A stretch of 64,000 nucleotides of DNA from Paenibacillus radicis (ex Gao et al. 2016) (GCF_014641555.1 NZ_BMHY01000011.1:6711-70710), one strand, 5' to 3'; shown: positions 9,057-18,979, numbered from the stretch's first letter. Translations and numbers: made by a program. Notes: a model not told the origin generated them from the letters alone.

Positions 9057-10862
9057 TTGAGTAAGCGCTCCATTAACGGATCTGATTTTACCGCCATGGC
9101 ACTGCTCGGTGCGGAAATGTTGCAACAAAACGTAGACCGGGTAAATGCATTGAATGTGTTTCCGGTGCCAGACGGGGATACGGGAACGAATATGAATCTT
9201 ACGATTGCATCGGGGGTTCGCGAGCTGCGGAGCAAGCCTTCCGATCAGCTAGGCAAGGCGACGGAGGCCATGTCCAAAGGACTTCTCATGGGAGCAAGGG
9301 GCAACTCCGGGGTCATTCTATCCCAGCTGTTCCGCGGCTTTTCCAAAGCGCTCGCTAATCTGGACGAAGCAGGCACGACGCAAGTGGCTGCCGCATTCCA
9401 GCAGGGTGTAGACATGGCTTACAAAGCGGTGGTCAAGCCGGTAGAGGGCACCATTCTGACGGTTGCCAAAGAAGCTGCCAAGCATGCGGTTCAGCATGCC
9501 CGCCGTACGAATGATGTTGTCGAGCTGATGCGCGAGGTACATGCCAAGGCGCATGAGGCGCTGCAGCGCACGCCGGATTTGCTGCCGATATTAAAGCAGG
9601 TTGGCGTCGTTGATTCCGGCGGACAAGGGCTTGTCTTCATTTATGAAGGGTTTGTCCGCAGCTTGACTGAAGGCAGCCATTCGCAAGATGCATATGCGTT
9701 TCAATCAGAGGCGGCAGCGCCTGAGGAAGTTGCAGTTGCCCAGCCGGTCGTGGAGCCAAGACGTACCTCTTCACCGTCCGCGACATCAGCGCAATCGCGC
9801 CTGTCTACGGAAGACATTGAGTTTCTATACGATATGGAATTCTTTATTAAAAGGAATGTGAGCGGGAATCGTGTGCCGTTTTTTGATGAATACGCTTTCA
9901 AGAAAGCGTTGGAAAAAGACGGCGATTCCATCCTTGTCATCGTCGAGGACGATATCATTAAAGTGCATGTCCATTCCCGCAAGCCGGGAGATGTGTTTAA
10001 TTTGGCATTGCCTTACGGTGAGCTTACCGATATGCACATTCTGAACATGCGCGAGCAGCACCGCGAGCTCCTGATTCAAGAGGGGGATACTCCGGCATTT
10101 GCGGCGGTTCCTGAATATGCGCTCAGCGGCGACATCTCGTCGGCGCAGCTGCTGGCAGGTACCGATTCACAGCAGGTCGTGCCGCCGGGACAGGTTCATG
10201 AATGGGCGCCTTTTGGCATCATTGCGGTTGCGATGGGAGAAGGCATTACGAATATTTTCCTCGGCAACGAGGTGGATATCGTCCTCTCCGGCGGGCAGAC
10301 GATGAATCCAAGTACGGAAGATTTTCTAAAGGCGATTGAATCATTGCCTGCTGAGCATATTTATTTGCTGCCTAATAACGGCAACATCATTCTTGCCGCC
10401 GAGCAAGCGGCTGAGCTGAGCGAACGGAACGTGACCGTGATTCCGACCAAGACAATTCCGCAAGGGTTGTCGGCTATTCTGGCCTTCAAGGAAGAGGAGT
10501 CGGCGGAACGCAATGCCGCCTGGATGAAGAACGCGGCCGAGCAAGTGCTCTCCGGCCAAGTCACTCATGCTGTGCGTGACACTTCAATTGACGGTGTGGA
10601 CATCCGGGAGGGCGATTATATCGCCATTAAGGAAAAAGGAATTATTGCCGCATCGAAGGAATTGCAGCAGGCATGTCAGCTGCTGATTGCCAGCATGATG
10701 GAGCAGGGCGGCGATCTGCTGACGGTGTTGACCGGCGAGGATGCAGAGGATACCGACATTGGTGCGCTTAGCGCTTGGATGGAAGAAACATATCCGGATG
10801 TCGAACTGGAGCTGCTTGAGGGCGGGCAGCCGCTGTATCCGTATTTATTTGCATTAGAGTAA
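9057..10862 (+). CDS. fakA: Fatty acid kinase catalytic subunit FakA (DhaL/YloV family)
   Basis: FakA phosphorylates fatty acids held by a FakB (DegV-type) partner for phospholipid synthesis. The N-terminal DhaL kinase domain (about 1-200) has the magnesium-binding loop PVPDGDTGTN (D39, D41) and MGARGNSGVILSQLFRGF. A linker at about 220-245 leads to the central domain and a C-terminal FakB-like fold. At 601 residues it is slightly longer than the usual 550. The start is TTG, 8 bases after GGAAGGGG. A degV gene follows directly, fitting a FakA-FakB pair. Confidence 0.92.
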   Translation: MSKRSINGSDFTAMALLGAEMLQQNVDRVNALNVFPVPDGDTGTNMNLTIASGVRELRSKPSDQLGKATEAMSKGLLMGARGNSGVILSQLFRGFSKALANLDEAGTTQVAAAFQQGVDMAYKAVVKPVEGTILTVAKEAAKHAVQHARRTNDVVELMREVHAKAHEALQRTPDLLPILKQVGVVDSGGQGLVFIYEGFVRSLTEGSHSQDAYAFQSEAAAPEEVAVAQPVVEPRRTSSPSATSAQSRLSTEDIEFLYDMEFFIKRNVSGNRVPFFDEYAFKKALEKDGDSILVIVEDDIIKVHVHSRKPGDVFNLALPYGELTDMHILNMREQHRELLIQEGDTPAFAAVPEYALSGDISSAQLLAGTDSQQVVPPGQVHEWAPFGIIAVAMGEGITNIFLGNEVDIVLSGGQTMNPSTEDFLKAIESLPAEHIYLLPNNGNIILAAEQAAELSERNVTVIPTKTIPQGLSAILAFKEEESAERNAAWMKNAAEQVLSGQVTHAVRDTSIDGVDIREGDYIAIKEKGIIAASKELQQACQLLIASMMEQGGDLLTVLTGEDAEDTDIGALSAWMEETYPDVELELLEGGQPLYPYLFALE

Positions 10863-10896
10863 TGTTTTTGTTGTTGATTAAGAAGGGGGATGGCTT

Positions 10897-11751
10897 ATGG
10901 GGAAGATTCGAATCGTTGTCGACAGCACATGCGATATTCCGCTGCCAGTTCGGGAAGAGCTGGGGATTGAAATGGTGCCGTTAAAGGTGCTGTTCGGCGA
11001 GGAGACGTATTTGGATTATGTGACCATCGGCTCTGAGCAATTCTACGAGAAGCTGGCCGCATCGTCGGCGCTGCCGACAACCTCCCAACCGTCTCCGTCG
11101 GAATTTCAAGCCGTCTATGAACGCGTGCTTCAGGAAGATCCCGGTGCATCCATCATTTCGATACATTTATCGGGCGCGGTCAGCGGTACTTATCAGTCTG
11201 CAGTTATTGGCAAGTCCATGCTGGAGGAAGAAGCGGACATTACGGTCTATGACAGCAAGTCGGCTTCTTACGGAGCTGGTATGCGTGCGGTAGCAGCAGC
11301 GAGATTGGCGGCAGCAGGCCGTTCGAAAGAAGAGATCATTGCGGAGATCGAGCGTCTGGAGCGGGAGACTCAGCTTTATTTTCTCGTCGATTCGCTGGAA
11401 TATTTGCATAAGGGCGGCCGGATAGGCCGAGCTTCGGCGTTGATTGGTTCGCTGTTGAACATCAAGCCGATTCTATCGCTGGATAAAGAAGGTGCAGTCT
11501 ACTCGGTAGACAAGCAGCGGGGGACGAAAAAAGCGATACAGCGTATTATCGAGATGCTGGATCAGTCTTTTGGCAGTGATCCTGTGGCGATTACCATTGC
11601 CTGGACGCAAGGAAATGCCATCGCGATGGATTTGTGCGAGCAGGTGAAGAGCAAGTTTAATGTGCAGTCGGTTGATTTTACGACGATTGGGGCGGTTATC
11701 GGGACGCATGTGGGTCCGGGTACCTCTGCCGTGTTCATGTATAGAGTGTGA
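10897..11751 (+). CDS. DegV-family fatty-acid-binding protein (FakB candidate)
   Basis: This 284-residue DegV protein should bind a fatty acid and present it to FakA. Typical motifs are VVDSTCDIP at the N-terminus, TTSQPSPSEF near residue 70, SGAVSGTYQSA near 95 and YDSKSASYGAGM near 120. The C-terminus has the family's GPGTSAVF. AAGGGGG precedes the ATG. It lies between fakA and recG in one strand, with recG starting 8 bases after its stop. Confidence 0.9.
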   Translation: MGKIRIVVDSTCDIPLPVREELGIEMVPLKVLFGEETYLDYVTIGSEQFYEKLAASSALPTTSQPSPSEFQAVYERVLQEDPGASIISIHLSGAVSGTYQSAVIGKSMLEEEADITVYDSKSASYGAGMRAVAAARLAAAGRSKEEIIAEIERLERETQLYFLVDSLEYLHKGGRIGRASALIGSLLNIKPILSLDKEGAVYSVDKQRGTKKAIQRIIEMLDQSFGSDPVAITIAWTQGNAIAMDLCEQVKSKFNVQSVDFTTIGAVIGTHVGPGTSAVFMYRV

Positions 11752-11759
11752 GGTTGATA

Positions 11760-13814
11760 ATGATGACGCTGGATCAAATTTCCGTCCGGCAAATTAAAGG
11801 CGTGAGCGCTCCTAAAGAGGAAGAGCTTCACGCCTTTGGCGTTCAGACTGTCGCCGATTTGCTGGACTACTTTCCCTATCGATATGAGGATTATCGCATT
11901 CGCGAGCTGTCCGAAGTGAAGGACGGCGAAAAAGTAACGGTGCAAGGCACGATTCGCGGCAACGGCATACTGCAGCGTTACGGCCGCAGTAAATCGAGGC
12001 TGACGTGCAAAATTGAAATCGAGCATATGCTGGTGACCGCGGTATGGTTCAACCGGCATTTTCTGCAAAGCCAGCTTGTGCCCGGCCGAGAAATCGTACT
12101 GACCGGCAAGTGGGAGCAGCAGCGGCTGCAAATGACGATCTCCGAGTCCGAGTTTCCCGACAAGGCGGGAGCTCCGAAGTCGGGGACCCTGCAGCCGGTC
12201 TATTCCGTGGGAGGCGGTATTACACAGCCCTGGATGCGCAAGACGGTTGGACAGGCATTGGCGCAGTATGGCGCAATGATTGAAGAGGTGCTGCCGCATT
12301 CACTTGTGGAACAGCATGGACTGATGTCGCGGCGTGATGCCGTGCTGCACATTCATCAGCCTGGCGATGTGCGGGAAGGGCAGGAAGCGCGGCGGCGGAT
12401 GGTCTATGAGGAGCTGTTCCTGTTTCAGCTCAAGCTGCAGGCTTACCGTTCGCTGAACCGCAAACGCGGAGACGGCATCGCTCATAAGGTAAATGGAGAG
12501 ACGATCCGGTTATTCGCTCAAACGCTGCCCTTCGAGCTGACAGACGGGCAGAAGAAGGTCGTAAACGAAATTATGTCGGATATGCGCCAGCCTGCCGCGA
12601 TGAACCGATTGCTGCAAGGCGACGTTGGCTCCGGCAAAACGGTAGTGGCCGCAATCGCTCTATACTGCACGGTCAAGGCGGGACATCAAGGTGCGCTAAT
12701 GGTGCCAACGGAAATTTTGGCGGATCAGCATTTGCGGTCGCTGCAGAAGCTGTTTGCGGATGCGGGTATTGAGGTCGGGCTGCTGACCGGCAGCATGACG
12801 GAGCGCCGCCGCCGTGATGTGCTTGCAGGCTTGCAGATGGGGATGATCGACATCATCGTCGGGACGCATGCGCTTATTCAGGACGGCGTGTTTTTCCGCA
12901 GTCTGGGACTTGTCGTGACGGATGAGCAGCATCGGTTTGGCGTTAACCAGCGGAGCGTGCTACGCCGCAAAGGGCTGAATCCCGATGTGCTGACGATGAC
13001 AGCGACACCGATCCCACGAACGCTGGCGATTACGGCGTTTGGCGATATGGACGTGTCGACGATTCGCGAGCGTCCGCATGGGCGGAAGCCGATCAAGACG
13101 TATTGGGTGAAGCATGGCATGATGGACCGCGTGCTGGGCTTTATCCGCAAAGAGGTGGATGAAGGCCGGCAGGCTTACGTCATTTGTCCGCTGATTGAAG
13201 AATCGGACAAGCTGGATGTGCAGAATGCGATCGACGTATTCGTGCAGATGCAGCAGGCTTTCCCGGATTTGAAGGTCGGGCTGCTGCATGGACGGTTGAC
13301 CGCCTCGGATAAAGATGAGGTCATGAGCAGCTTCAGCGAGAATGAGACGCAGCTGCTTATCGCGACGACGGTAGTCGAGGTTGGCGTTGACGTGCCGAAT
13401 GCAACGCTCATGATTATTATGGACTCGGAGCGGTTTGGGCTGTCGCAGCTTCATCAGCTTCGCGGCCGTGTCGGGCGCGGCGAGCATCAATCGCATTGCA
13501 TTCTTGTCGCCGATCCGAAGTCAGAGACGGGCCGTGAGCGGATGAAGGTAATGACGGAGACGGACGATGGCTTTGAGGTGGCGCGTCGAGATCTCGAGCT
13601 GCGCGGGCCGGGCGACTTCTTCGGAACGAAGCAAAGCGGACTGCCGGAGTTCCGGGTTGCGGATATGGCCGCCGATTTCGAGACGCTGGAATTAGCCCGG
13701 GACGATGCAGCTGAGCTGTGCGCGAAGGAGGAATTTTGGACTGAATCCGCTTATGCGCGGGTTCGGGCTTACTTGCAGAAGGATCAAATTTTTCAGGGCG
13801 AACAGCTGGATTAA
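11760..13814 (+). CDS. recG: ATP-dependent DNA helicase RecG
   Basis: RecG reverses stalled replication forks and remodels branched DNA. An N-terminal wedge/OB domain (about 1-200) precedes helicase motor domains with Walker A GDVGSGKT (K293), the DEQH box, TATPIPRTLA, and the C-terminal HQLRGRVGRGEHQS motif. The TRG element is included in the last 100 residues. The ATG at 11760 is preferred because GAGGT ends a few bases upstream; a GTG at 11748 is also in frame but overlaps degV. Length is normal. Confidence 0.95.
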   Translation: MMTLDQISVRQIKGVSAPKEEELHAFGVQTVADLLDYFPYRYEDYRIRELSEVKDGEKVTVQGTIRGNGILQRYGRSKSRLTCKIEIEHMLVTAVWFNRHFLQSQLVPGREIVLTGKWEQQRLQMTISESEFPDKAGAPKSGTLQPVYSVGGGITQPWMRKTVGQALAQYGAMIEEVLPHSLVEQHGLMSRRDAVLHIHQPGDVREGQEARRRMVYEELFLFQLKLQAYRSLNRKRGDGIAHKVNGETIRLFAQTLPFELTDGQKKVVNEIMSDMRQPAAMNRLLQGDVGSGKTVVAAIALYCTVKAGHQGALMVPTEILADQHLRSLQKLFADAGIEVGLLTGSMTERRRRDVLAGLQMGMIDIIVGTHALIQDGVFFRSLGLVVTDEQHRFGVNQRSVLRRKGLNPDVLTMTATPIPRTLAITAFGDMDVSTIRERPHGRKPIKTYWVKHGMMDRVLGFIRKEVDEGRQAYVICPLIEESDKLDVQNAIDVFVQMQQAFPDLKVGLLHGRLTASDKDEVMSSFSENETQLLIATTVVEVGVDVPNATLMIIMDSERFGLSQLHQLRGRVGRGEHQSHCILVADPKSETGRERMKVMTETDDGFEVARRDLELRGPGDFFGTKQSGLPEFRVADMAADFETLELARDDAAELCAKEEFWTESAYARVRAYLQKDQIFQGEQLD

Positions 13815-13885
13815 GCAACATCTCCTCCATTGCGGCATATAGTTTAACGATTAGATTGGAATGCCGGATGGAGGTGTCCTAGCTC

Positions 13886-14173
13886 GTGAGTTACCAAAAG
13901 TACGGCATTCGGCCGCAACTGGTCGAACGCGTCAAGATCAAGATGAAAAATCCGGTCGTCAAGGACCGGATACGTCTGTTGTTGGGTAATGTGACGAAGT
14001 ATGATTTGCAGGACCGCGTCAAGGTGAGAAAGCTGGTCAAATCGGCGGCCGTTATTTTGCAGGAGCAGTTGACGGAAACGCAAGAGGAGCAAGTCATCGC
14101 ATTTGTACTGGGTCAAAAAATAGATCCGAACAACACGTTTCACCTGCTCAAGCTGTGGAGCATGTTCCGATAA
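13886..14173 (+). CDS. spoVIF: Stage VI sporulation protein F
   Basis: This 95-residue basic helical protein resembles SpoVIF (YjcC), a late mother-cell coat-assembly factor. It begins MSYQKYGIRPQLVERVK and contains a family-like region with alternating basic and hydrophobic residues followed by VLGQKIDPNNTFHLLKLW. The GTG start is placed after GGAGGTG. It stands alone between recG and a strong terminator. Confidence 0.75.
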   Translation: MSYQKYGIRPQLVERVKIKMKNPVVKDRIRLLLGNVTKYDLQDRVKVRKLVKSAAVILQEQLTETQEEQVIAFVLGQKIDPNNTFHLLKLWSMFR

Positions 14174-14193
14174 CGGATCGGATCATTGGTGGA

Positions 14194-14241
14194 GAAAAAG
14201 GGCAGCACCTTGCAAAATTTGCAGGGTGTTGCCCTTTTTCG
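14194..14241. terminator. Bidirectional terminator between spoVIF and the SRAP gene
   Basis: A long perfect-looking inverted repeat, AAAAAGGGCAGCACC ... GGTGTTGCCCTTTTT, lies between convergent genes and can stop transcription from both sides. Confidence 0.9.
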
Positions 14242-14278
14242 ATATTAGCCATGCAACACATCTGCACTTGTCTGCCGC

Positions 14279-14995
14279 CTACCACAGTCCCAGCTGTTCG
14301 TCTTGCGGGCTGGGCTCCAGTGAAATTGGCTCGATGCAATTCGGCTCGTCATGGCGCACATTGCCGACTGCAGCTGCGACGGGATAGGCCTCCAGCTCGT
14401 CCGCTGGAAAAGGCTGCAGCAGCTGATACAGCTCCTGCGGCTCTTGAATGCTGCGGTCTAGCCAAAGCCTCTCGTCGTCTTGATGCAAAATGACCGGCAT
14501 TCGGTCGTGAATGGGTGCCATCAGCGTATTGGGGGCAGTCGTCATGATCGTACAGCTGTTGACCGTCGTTCCGTCGGGCGCAGTCCATGTCTCATACAAA
14601 CCTGCCATACTGAAGATCGAGCGGTCCCTGCGGACGATGCGCATCGGCTGCTTGCCTTTGCCTGCTGCGTCTTTCTTCCATTCATAAAAGCCGTCTGCCG
14701 GGATGAGGCAGCGCTTGCGGCGCAGCGGTGTCTGGAACGCGGGCTTGGCGGCCGCCGTCTCGGAGCGGGCGTTCAGCATCATATAGCCGACCTTGGGGCT
14801 GTCAGCCCATGGCGGGATCAGGCCCCATTTCAGCTCGCCCAGCCGGTTCTGTTTGCCGTCATTGACGATGGCAAGCACCATCTGTCCCGGTGCTACATTA
14901 TATTTCGGCTGATGATAAGGGACAGTTACCGCTCCGATCATATAGCGGATCATCAGCTCCTCCAGCGTCACTGCGATCGTATATCTTCCGCACAT
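14279..14995 (-). CDS. SOS-response-associated peptidase / abasic-site shield (YedK-HMCES family)
   Basis: SRAP proteins crosslink to abasic sites in single-stranded DNA through Cys2 and protect them. This 238-residue member keeps all key residues once the start is set at the ATG giving MCGRYT: Cys2, N75 in MLNARSET, E105 in DGFYEWK and H163 in PIHDRMP. The reading frame runs further upstream, but Cys2 must follow the processed Met, so 14995 is the right start. It is monocistronic. Confidence 0.93.
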   Translation of the reverse strand: MCGRYTIAVTLEELMIRYMIGAVTVPYHQPKYNVAPGQMVLAIVNDGKQNRLGELKWGLIPPWADSPKVGYMMLNARSETAAAKPAFQTPLRRKRCLIPADGFYEWKKDAAGKGKQPMRIVRRDRSIFSMAGLYETWTAPDGTTVNSCTIMTTAPNTLMAPIHDRMPVILHQDDERLWLDRSIQEPQELYQLLQPFPADELEAYPVAAAVGNVRHDEPNCIEPISLEPSPQDEQLGLW

Positions 14996-15251
14996 GGCAG
15001 TCGCCTCGCTTTCCTTCCGTTTAGAATAAATAGTTATACCTATTATGCATGGATACTGGGTGATCGGCAAATCCGTGATGGCTATTATACAAACTAAACT
15101 CCAGGATAGTAGTCGTACCCTAATCTATATATTTATTTAGTTGTTTTTTCGTATGGATTCGATCGAACTGCAGGAACATTTTTTTATAATATAGAATTAG
15201 TTCAATTAAGAAATAATCCAGATGTCACCCATATTAATATAAGGCAGGTGC

Positions 15252-15581
15252 ATGATGCAAAATAGCTATACCTCATTTTTTACTATACAATCCAATGGTA
15301 TAAACGAAATGAGTTATGAGGACCCTGCTTGTGTCGCTCTCATTCATATAGCTGATTTCCGTGATCCGGTTTGGTGGGCAGCCATAACCAAGGTGATAAG
15401 TAAAAGTGAAAATGAAAATAGTATAGTAAAGCCTACTCTTGAACAAAAAAGGGAAATTTATAAGAGGATATGCGCGCATAAAATGTTGGACAGCATGAAT
15501 GGGATATTTACTTCTGAATTTGATTTTATTGAAGTCAGTATCAATGATATTGATTATAAGAAAAGTATATTAGATTTGTAG
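15252..15581 (+). CDS. Hypothetical protein, probably frameshift-truncated
   Basis: This 109-residue ORF lies in AT-rich DNA unlike its flanks and I do not recognise it. It contains a short aromatic stretch (DPVWWAAITKVI) and a charged helix in the middle. AAGGCAGGTG precedes ATGATG. A second open frame overlaps its 3' end at 15560-15730, and joining the two by one frameshift would give a protein of about 155 residues. Composition suggests lateral gain. Confidence 0.5.
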   Translation: MMQNSYTSFFTIQSNGINEMSYEDPACVALIHIADFRDPVWWAAITKVISKSENENSIVKPTLEQKREIYKRICAHKMLDSMNGIFTSEFDFIEVSINDIDYKKSILDL

Positions 15582-15730
15582 GAGGCTTAAGAGCAGCGGA
15601 AACGTTAGCCGGTTTTAAGTTGGAGATGTTTAAGTTTGTTACGATAATGGACGATATAGTATTTCATAGAATCGTAATTCCCGCATTTACAGGAAATTCA
15701 AAAGCGGTATTGAATTTCGTAAGAACTTAG
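15560..15730 (+). pseudogene. Continuation frame of the preceding ORF
   Basis: This stop-to-stop frame encodes about 56 residues of protein-like sequence ending HRIVIPAFTGNSKAVLNFVR, with no good start. It overlaps the previous ORF by 22 bases and is best explained as its 3' portion after a frameshift. I do not recognise the family. Confidence 0.4.
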
Positions 15731-15870
15731 AAAGATTTGTGAAAATAGGGATTGATCTAATACCACTAGAATATCTTGTCGGTCATACAAATATAGGGTA
15801 TGATTTCAATATTATACTCCGGCCGGTCTGCTTCCAGCATCTACCGTTGCCGATACAGCGAGGTAGCGAT

Positions 15871-16785
15871 GTGAAGGCTGAGACGATAAACACTTCATTA
15901 ATGGATATGGATGAACTAGGCCGCAATACACGGATAGGGAACAAGTACCAGATTAAGAGGACGATTCATCAAAGCGAGCTGTCCATCGTCTATAAGGCAA
16001 GGGAGACGGATACAGGCGAGACGAAGCTGATCAAGGAGTTTTTCCCTCGTCGATTGGCGGTGCGCGGAGATAACCGGACTTCGGTTATGACGAGAAAGCT
16101 TCATGCTGAAGCTTTCGAGGAGCTGAGACTGCTGTTCGAACGCGAGGCAGCAATTCTGAAAGCGCTCAATCATCCAGGCGTTATAGCCTATTCAGATTAT
16201 ATCGAGATGAATGGCACCGCCTATATTGTGATGGAATATTGCAGGGGCATAACGCTGGAGCAATATATTAAGCAGTCTGAAGTGTCCCAAGCTGAGATTG
16301 CTGTTATCCTGCGCGCCGTCGTGGACGCGCTCGCTCATGTTCATGAGCGCGGCTTCCTGCATCGGGACATCAAGCCTGCCAATATTATGTTGGAACCAAA
16401 TACTGGTGTGACCAAGCTAATCGATTTCGGTTCAGCTATTCCGAGCGGCAGTTTGAATAAACAAGCGATATTGACTTCTACCGGTTACTCGCCGCTGGAG
16501 TTTTATTCCGAGACTTCCCGGCAAGGTGTAACATCTGATATTTACAGCTTGGCGGCTACGGTTTATTTTACTTATACCGGACAGGCGCCGGTTGATGTGA
16601 AAAGGCGATTGTTCGAGGATGAATTACAATCGCTTCGTACGCAGAATCGGCGCGCAGGCTTTGTTCTAAGCCAGCTCATTCATTGGGGGCTCCGAATGTC
16701 CCCTGAGAAGCGCTGCAGCTCGCTCCGCTGGATTGAAGCGGGCTTGCGATGGGAGAGTATGACAGGCAGCTGGAAAAAAGGCTGA
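15871..16785 (+). CDS. Cytosolic Hanks-type serine/threonine kinase of the injection-system locus
   Basis: This kinase has about 304 residues and no membrane segment, unlike PrkC. The lysine lies in LIKEFFPRR, the catalytic loop is HRDIKPANIM, and the magnesium loop reads IDFGSA. It matches bacterial kinases whose N-lobe has a KEFFP motif. I chose GTG at 15871, 7 bases after GCGAGGTAG; an in-frame ATG at 15901 is also possible, and the frame stays open further upstream. Two FHA proteins and a PP2C phosphatase lie nearby, so it probably writes phospho-threonine marks that trigger assembly, as PpkA does for H1-T6SS. This role is an inference. Confidence 0.88.
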   Translation: MKAETINTSLMDMDELGRNTRIGNKYQIKRTIHQSELSIVYKARETDTGETKLIKEFFPRRLAVRGDNRTSVMTRKLHAEAFEELRLLFEREAAILKALNHPGVIAYSDYIEMNGTAYIVMEYCRGITLEQYIKQSEVSQAEIAVILRAVVDALAHVHERGFLHRDIKPANIMLEPNTGVTKLIDFGSAIPSGSLNKQAILTSTGYSPLEFYSETSRQGVTSDIYSLAATVYFTYTGQAPVDVKRRLFEDELQSLRTQNRRAGFVLSQLIHWGLRMSPEKRCSSLRWIEAGLRWESMTGSWKKG

Positions 16786-16872
16786 AACGGCGTTAGCCGG
16801 CCCAATGGGATGGCTGCCGCACATAAAAGTAGTAAATAAGGAATTGAAACACAACAATAGCTGTAACAATAC

Positions 16873-16924
16873 AACAGGGGCTGTCTCTCTGGTCGTAACC
16901 GACCTTTGAGATAGCCCCTGTTCC
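16873..16924. terminator. Bidirectional terminator between kinase and VWA genes
   Basis: AACAGGGGCTGTCTC and GAGATAGCCCCTGTT form a 15-base inverted repeat around an approximately 20-base loop, located between two convergent genes. Confidence 0.8.
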
Positions 16925-16927
16925 GTT

Positions 16928-18979
16928 TTATTCTGGCCTTGTGAAAATATTAGTCGATGGTTTGATCGGTTTGTACCGAAGCTCAAGCTCGGTCACCCCG
17001 TCCTCAAACGTAATATAAAGCTTGTCCCCGTACTGCATAAGCTCCGTACGATCCTTGCGCAGCATCGTTTTGCCGCGAATGAGTGTTGCACGGGAGCTGT
17101 TCTTCACATAAAGCGTCTCGTTCTTTCCGGCCTGGAAGGAGATTTGAGCTGCTTCCGGCAGCGGTTCGTTGATCTGCAAAGCCCGGAACAGCTGCAACAG
17201 CGTTACATTACTGTTCGAGAATGAGGTTAATGGCCAATAGGTTACTGGTATTTCGTTTCCGCTTGCCGTATTCAAGAAGTACCCTTCCAGTCTGCCGGTG
17301 AAAGCAGGCTTAGGCTTCAGGTAATAGAAGAGAGCGATGCCTATTATAATAACGCCAAGAACAATTAGCCCGATACGGATAACCGGGGTCCAGGTGGAAT
17401 GAACGTTAACGGTGAACTCACGCGTAACGCTGCCGCCTTCCGGATCGATAGCGCGAATTTTGAATGTTGTGCTGCCGGTTTTGACAAGCGAAAGGGCAAG
17501 CGCATCTTCTGTGAGGCTGGCCTTCACGGCTTTGCCCTCTGAATCCGGCAGTATTTCATACGTTAATGGATCATTGTTCGGATCGGTGAACAACGTATCC
17601 AGCTTGATTGCTGCGGTTTTATCTTCTTTCCTTAAAGCGACGCTGTCCGGTGCGTTTCCTTTCACTGGAGGCAGATTGCCTAGTTCCAGCTTGGTTCCGG
17701 GCAGAATACGGTAAAAATCGCTGCCTTCGACCCGAACGCTCCAGCTGTAGGAGGCAGATGCGGGGAAGGTATATTCGGTTTGCAATTTGCCGTCACGATA
17801 TGCCATTTCCGTCTGGACGCTTTGTCCGTCGCTATCGTTGGTTACCGTTAAAGTCGCTTTGACCGATTGATAGACGTCGGTATCCTTCAGCGGGGATCCG
17901 TCAGGCAGAAACAGCTCCGCTTCGAAATGAGCAGGCTGTCCTTTGATCGCCTCGGCTTTAGCATCCTTTGGCGGCACGATCTTTGCCTGTCCATGAAACT
18001 CGTAATTGGATAAGATATAGATTTTGACCAGATCGCCAGAGGAGCCGCGGAACTTCATGTTGAATTTGCCCTTCTCCGGAGAAGCGATTTTTAGAATCGT
18101 ATATTTATTCGAGTTGTACATGCGAACGTTGGTTGATTGATAGAACAGCTGCGTTTCGGTGATCGGATGCTCAGATATAAGAATAATATTGGCTTCGCTC
18201 ATACTGCCGTTGGTCATGGTCACCGGTATTTCCTGCAGCGATCCCGATGCGGTCAATGCGGCTACCGGTACTAATATCGATTGTGCCTGATCTGCGTAAA
18301 TTTGATTGAATAACTCCGGCAAATCTTCCGCGCTGCTCGTCATATAGGACTTGCCTCCGGTCTCGGCGGCGATTCGTCTCAGCTCTTTCTCATTTACTGT
18401 GCCATCGTGGTTCAAGCCGATTGTATAAATCGGGAATTGCTTTTTCTTCGCGAGTGCAATTGCAGCCGATACATCCTTATCGGAATCGCGGTTCGTTCGT
18501 TTGGAGTTGGAGCCGATATCGGTCGCACCGTCAGAGAGCAGAACGACGTAGCCGCGGCTGCCCTCCCGCTGCTGCTCAGCCAGCATATTCGTCCCCTTTA
18601 ACAGCCCCAGGCCAACATCGGTCGAGCCCCGGCGGCGCAGCGATTCCAGATCGGACTTGAGCCTGTTGCGCTTATCCTTCACCGAAATGTCGGTTAGCGG
18701 CTGGGCCGCAACGATGCTGTGATTGTAAGCAACATAGCCAATTCGGGTTCGTTCCGCCTCGCTCATATCCATCAGCATATGAATGACCTCGGCCGACGTA
18801 TTGTCGGGGTCGGTTGTTGTCATCGAGAAACTTGTATCCAGCACAAACATCGTATCGAAACGCGGTGCGGGAGGAGGAGCTTCCGCCGCTGCAACAGGAG
18901 ACGACAGGGAGAGCATGCTCGATAAATAGATAGAAAGTAAAGAAGTTAACAGTAATAGCTTCGTCGTATATATTTTCAT
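16928..18979 (-). CDS. Secreted/membrane VWA-domain protein with cytosolic FHA-like tail
   Basis: This 683-residue protein starts with a signal peptide (cleavage near AAAEA, residues 30-34). A von Willebrand A domain follows with a full MIDAS: DTSFS (D48, S50, S52), GSTDVG and LLSDGATD. Beta-rich modules come next, including a cadherin-like repeat near residues 440-525. One membrane helix lies at about 533-554, then a 125-residue C-terminal region predicted to be cytosolic. This tail ends in a pattern like a degenerate FHA fold (YVKNSSRATLI then YGDKLYITF). It may link the outside to the phospho-threonine circuit. PpkA of H1-T6SS also combines kinase and VWA functions. Confidence 0.82.
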   Translation of the reverse strand: MKIYTTKLLLLTSLLSIYLSSMLSLSSPVAAAEAPPPAPRFDTMFVLDTSFSMTTTDPDNTSAEVIHMLMDMSEAERTRIGYVAYNHSIVAAQPLTDISVKDKRNRLKSDLESLRRRGSTDVGLGLLKGTNMLAEQQREGSRGYVVLLSDGATDIGSNSKRTNRDSDKDVSAAIALAKKKQFPIYTIGLNHDGTVNEKELRRIAAETGGKSYMTSSAEDLPELFNQIYADQAQSILVPVAALTASGSLQEIPVTMTNGSMSEANIILISEHPITETQLFYQSTNVRMYNSNKYTILKIASPEKGKFNMKFRGSSGDLVKIYILSNYEFHGQAKIVPPKDAKAEAIKGQPAHFEAELFLPDGSPLKDTDVYQSVKATLTVTNDSDGQSVQTEMAYRDGKLQTEYTFPASASYSWSVRVEGSDFYRILPGTKLELGNLPPVKGNAPDSVALRKEDKTAAIKLDTLFTDPNNDPLTYEILPDSEGKAVKASLTEDALALSLVKTGSTTFKIRAIDPEGGSVTREFTVNVHSTWTPVIRIGLIVLGVIIIGIALFYYLKPKPAFTGRLEGYFLNTASGNEIPVTYWPLTSFSNSNVTLLQLFRALQINEPLPEAAQISFQAGKNETLYVKNSSRATLIRGKTMLRKDRTELMQYGDKLYITFEDGVTELELRYKPIKPSTNIFTRPE

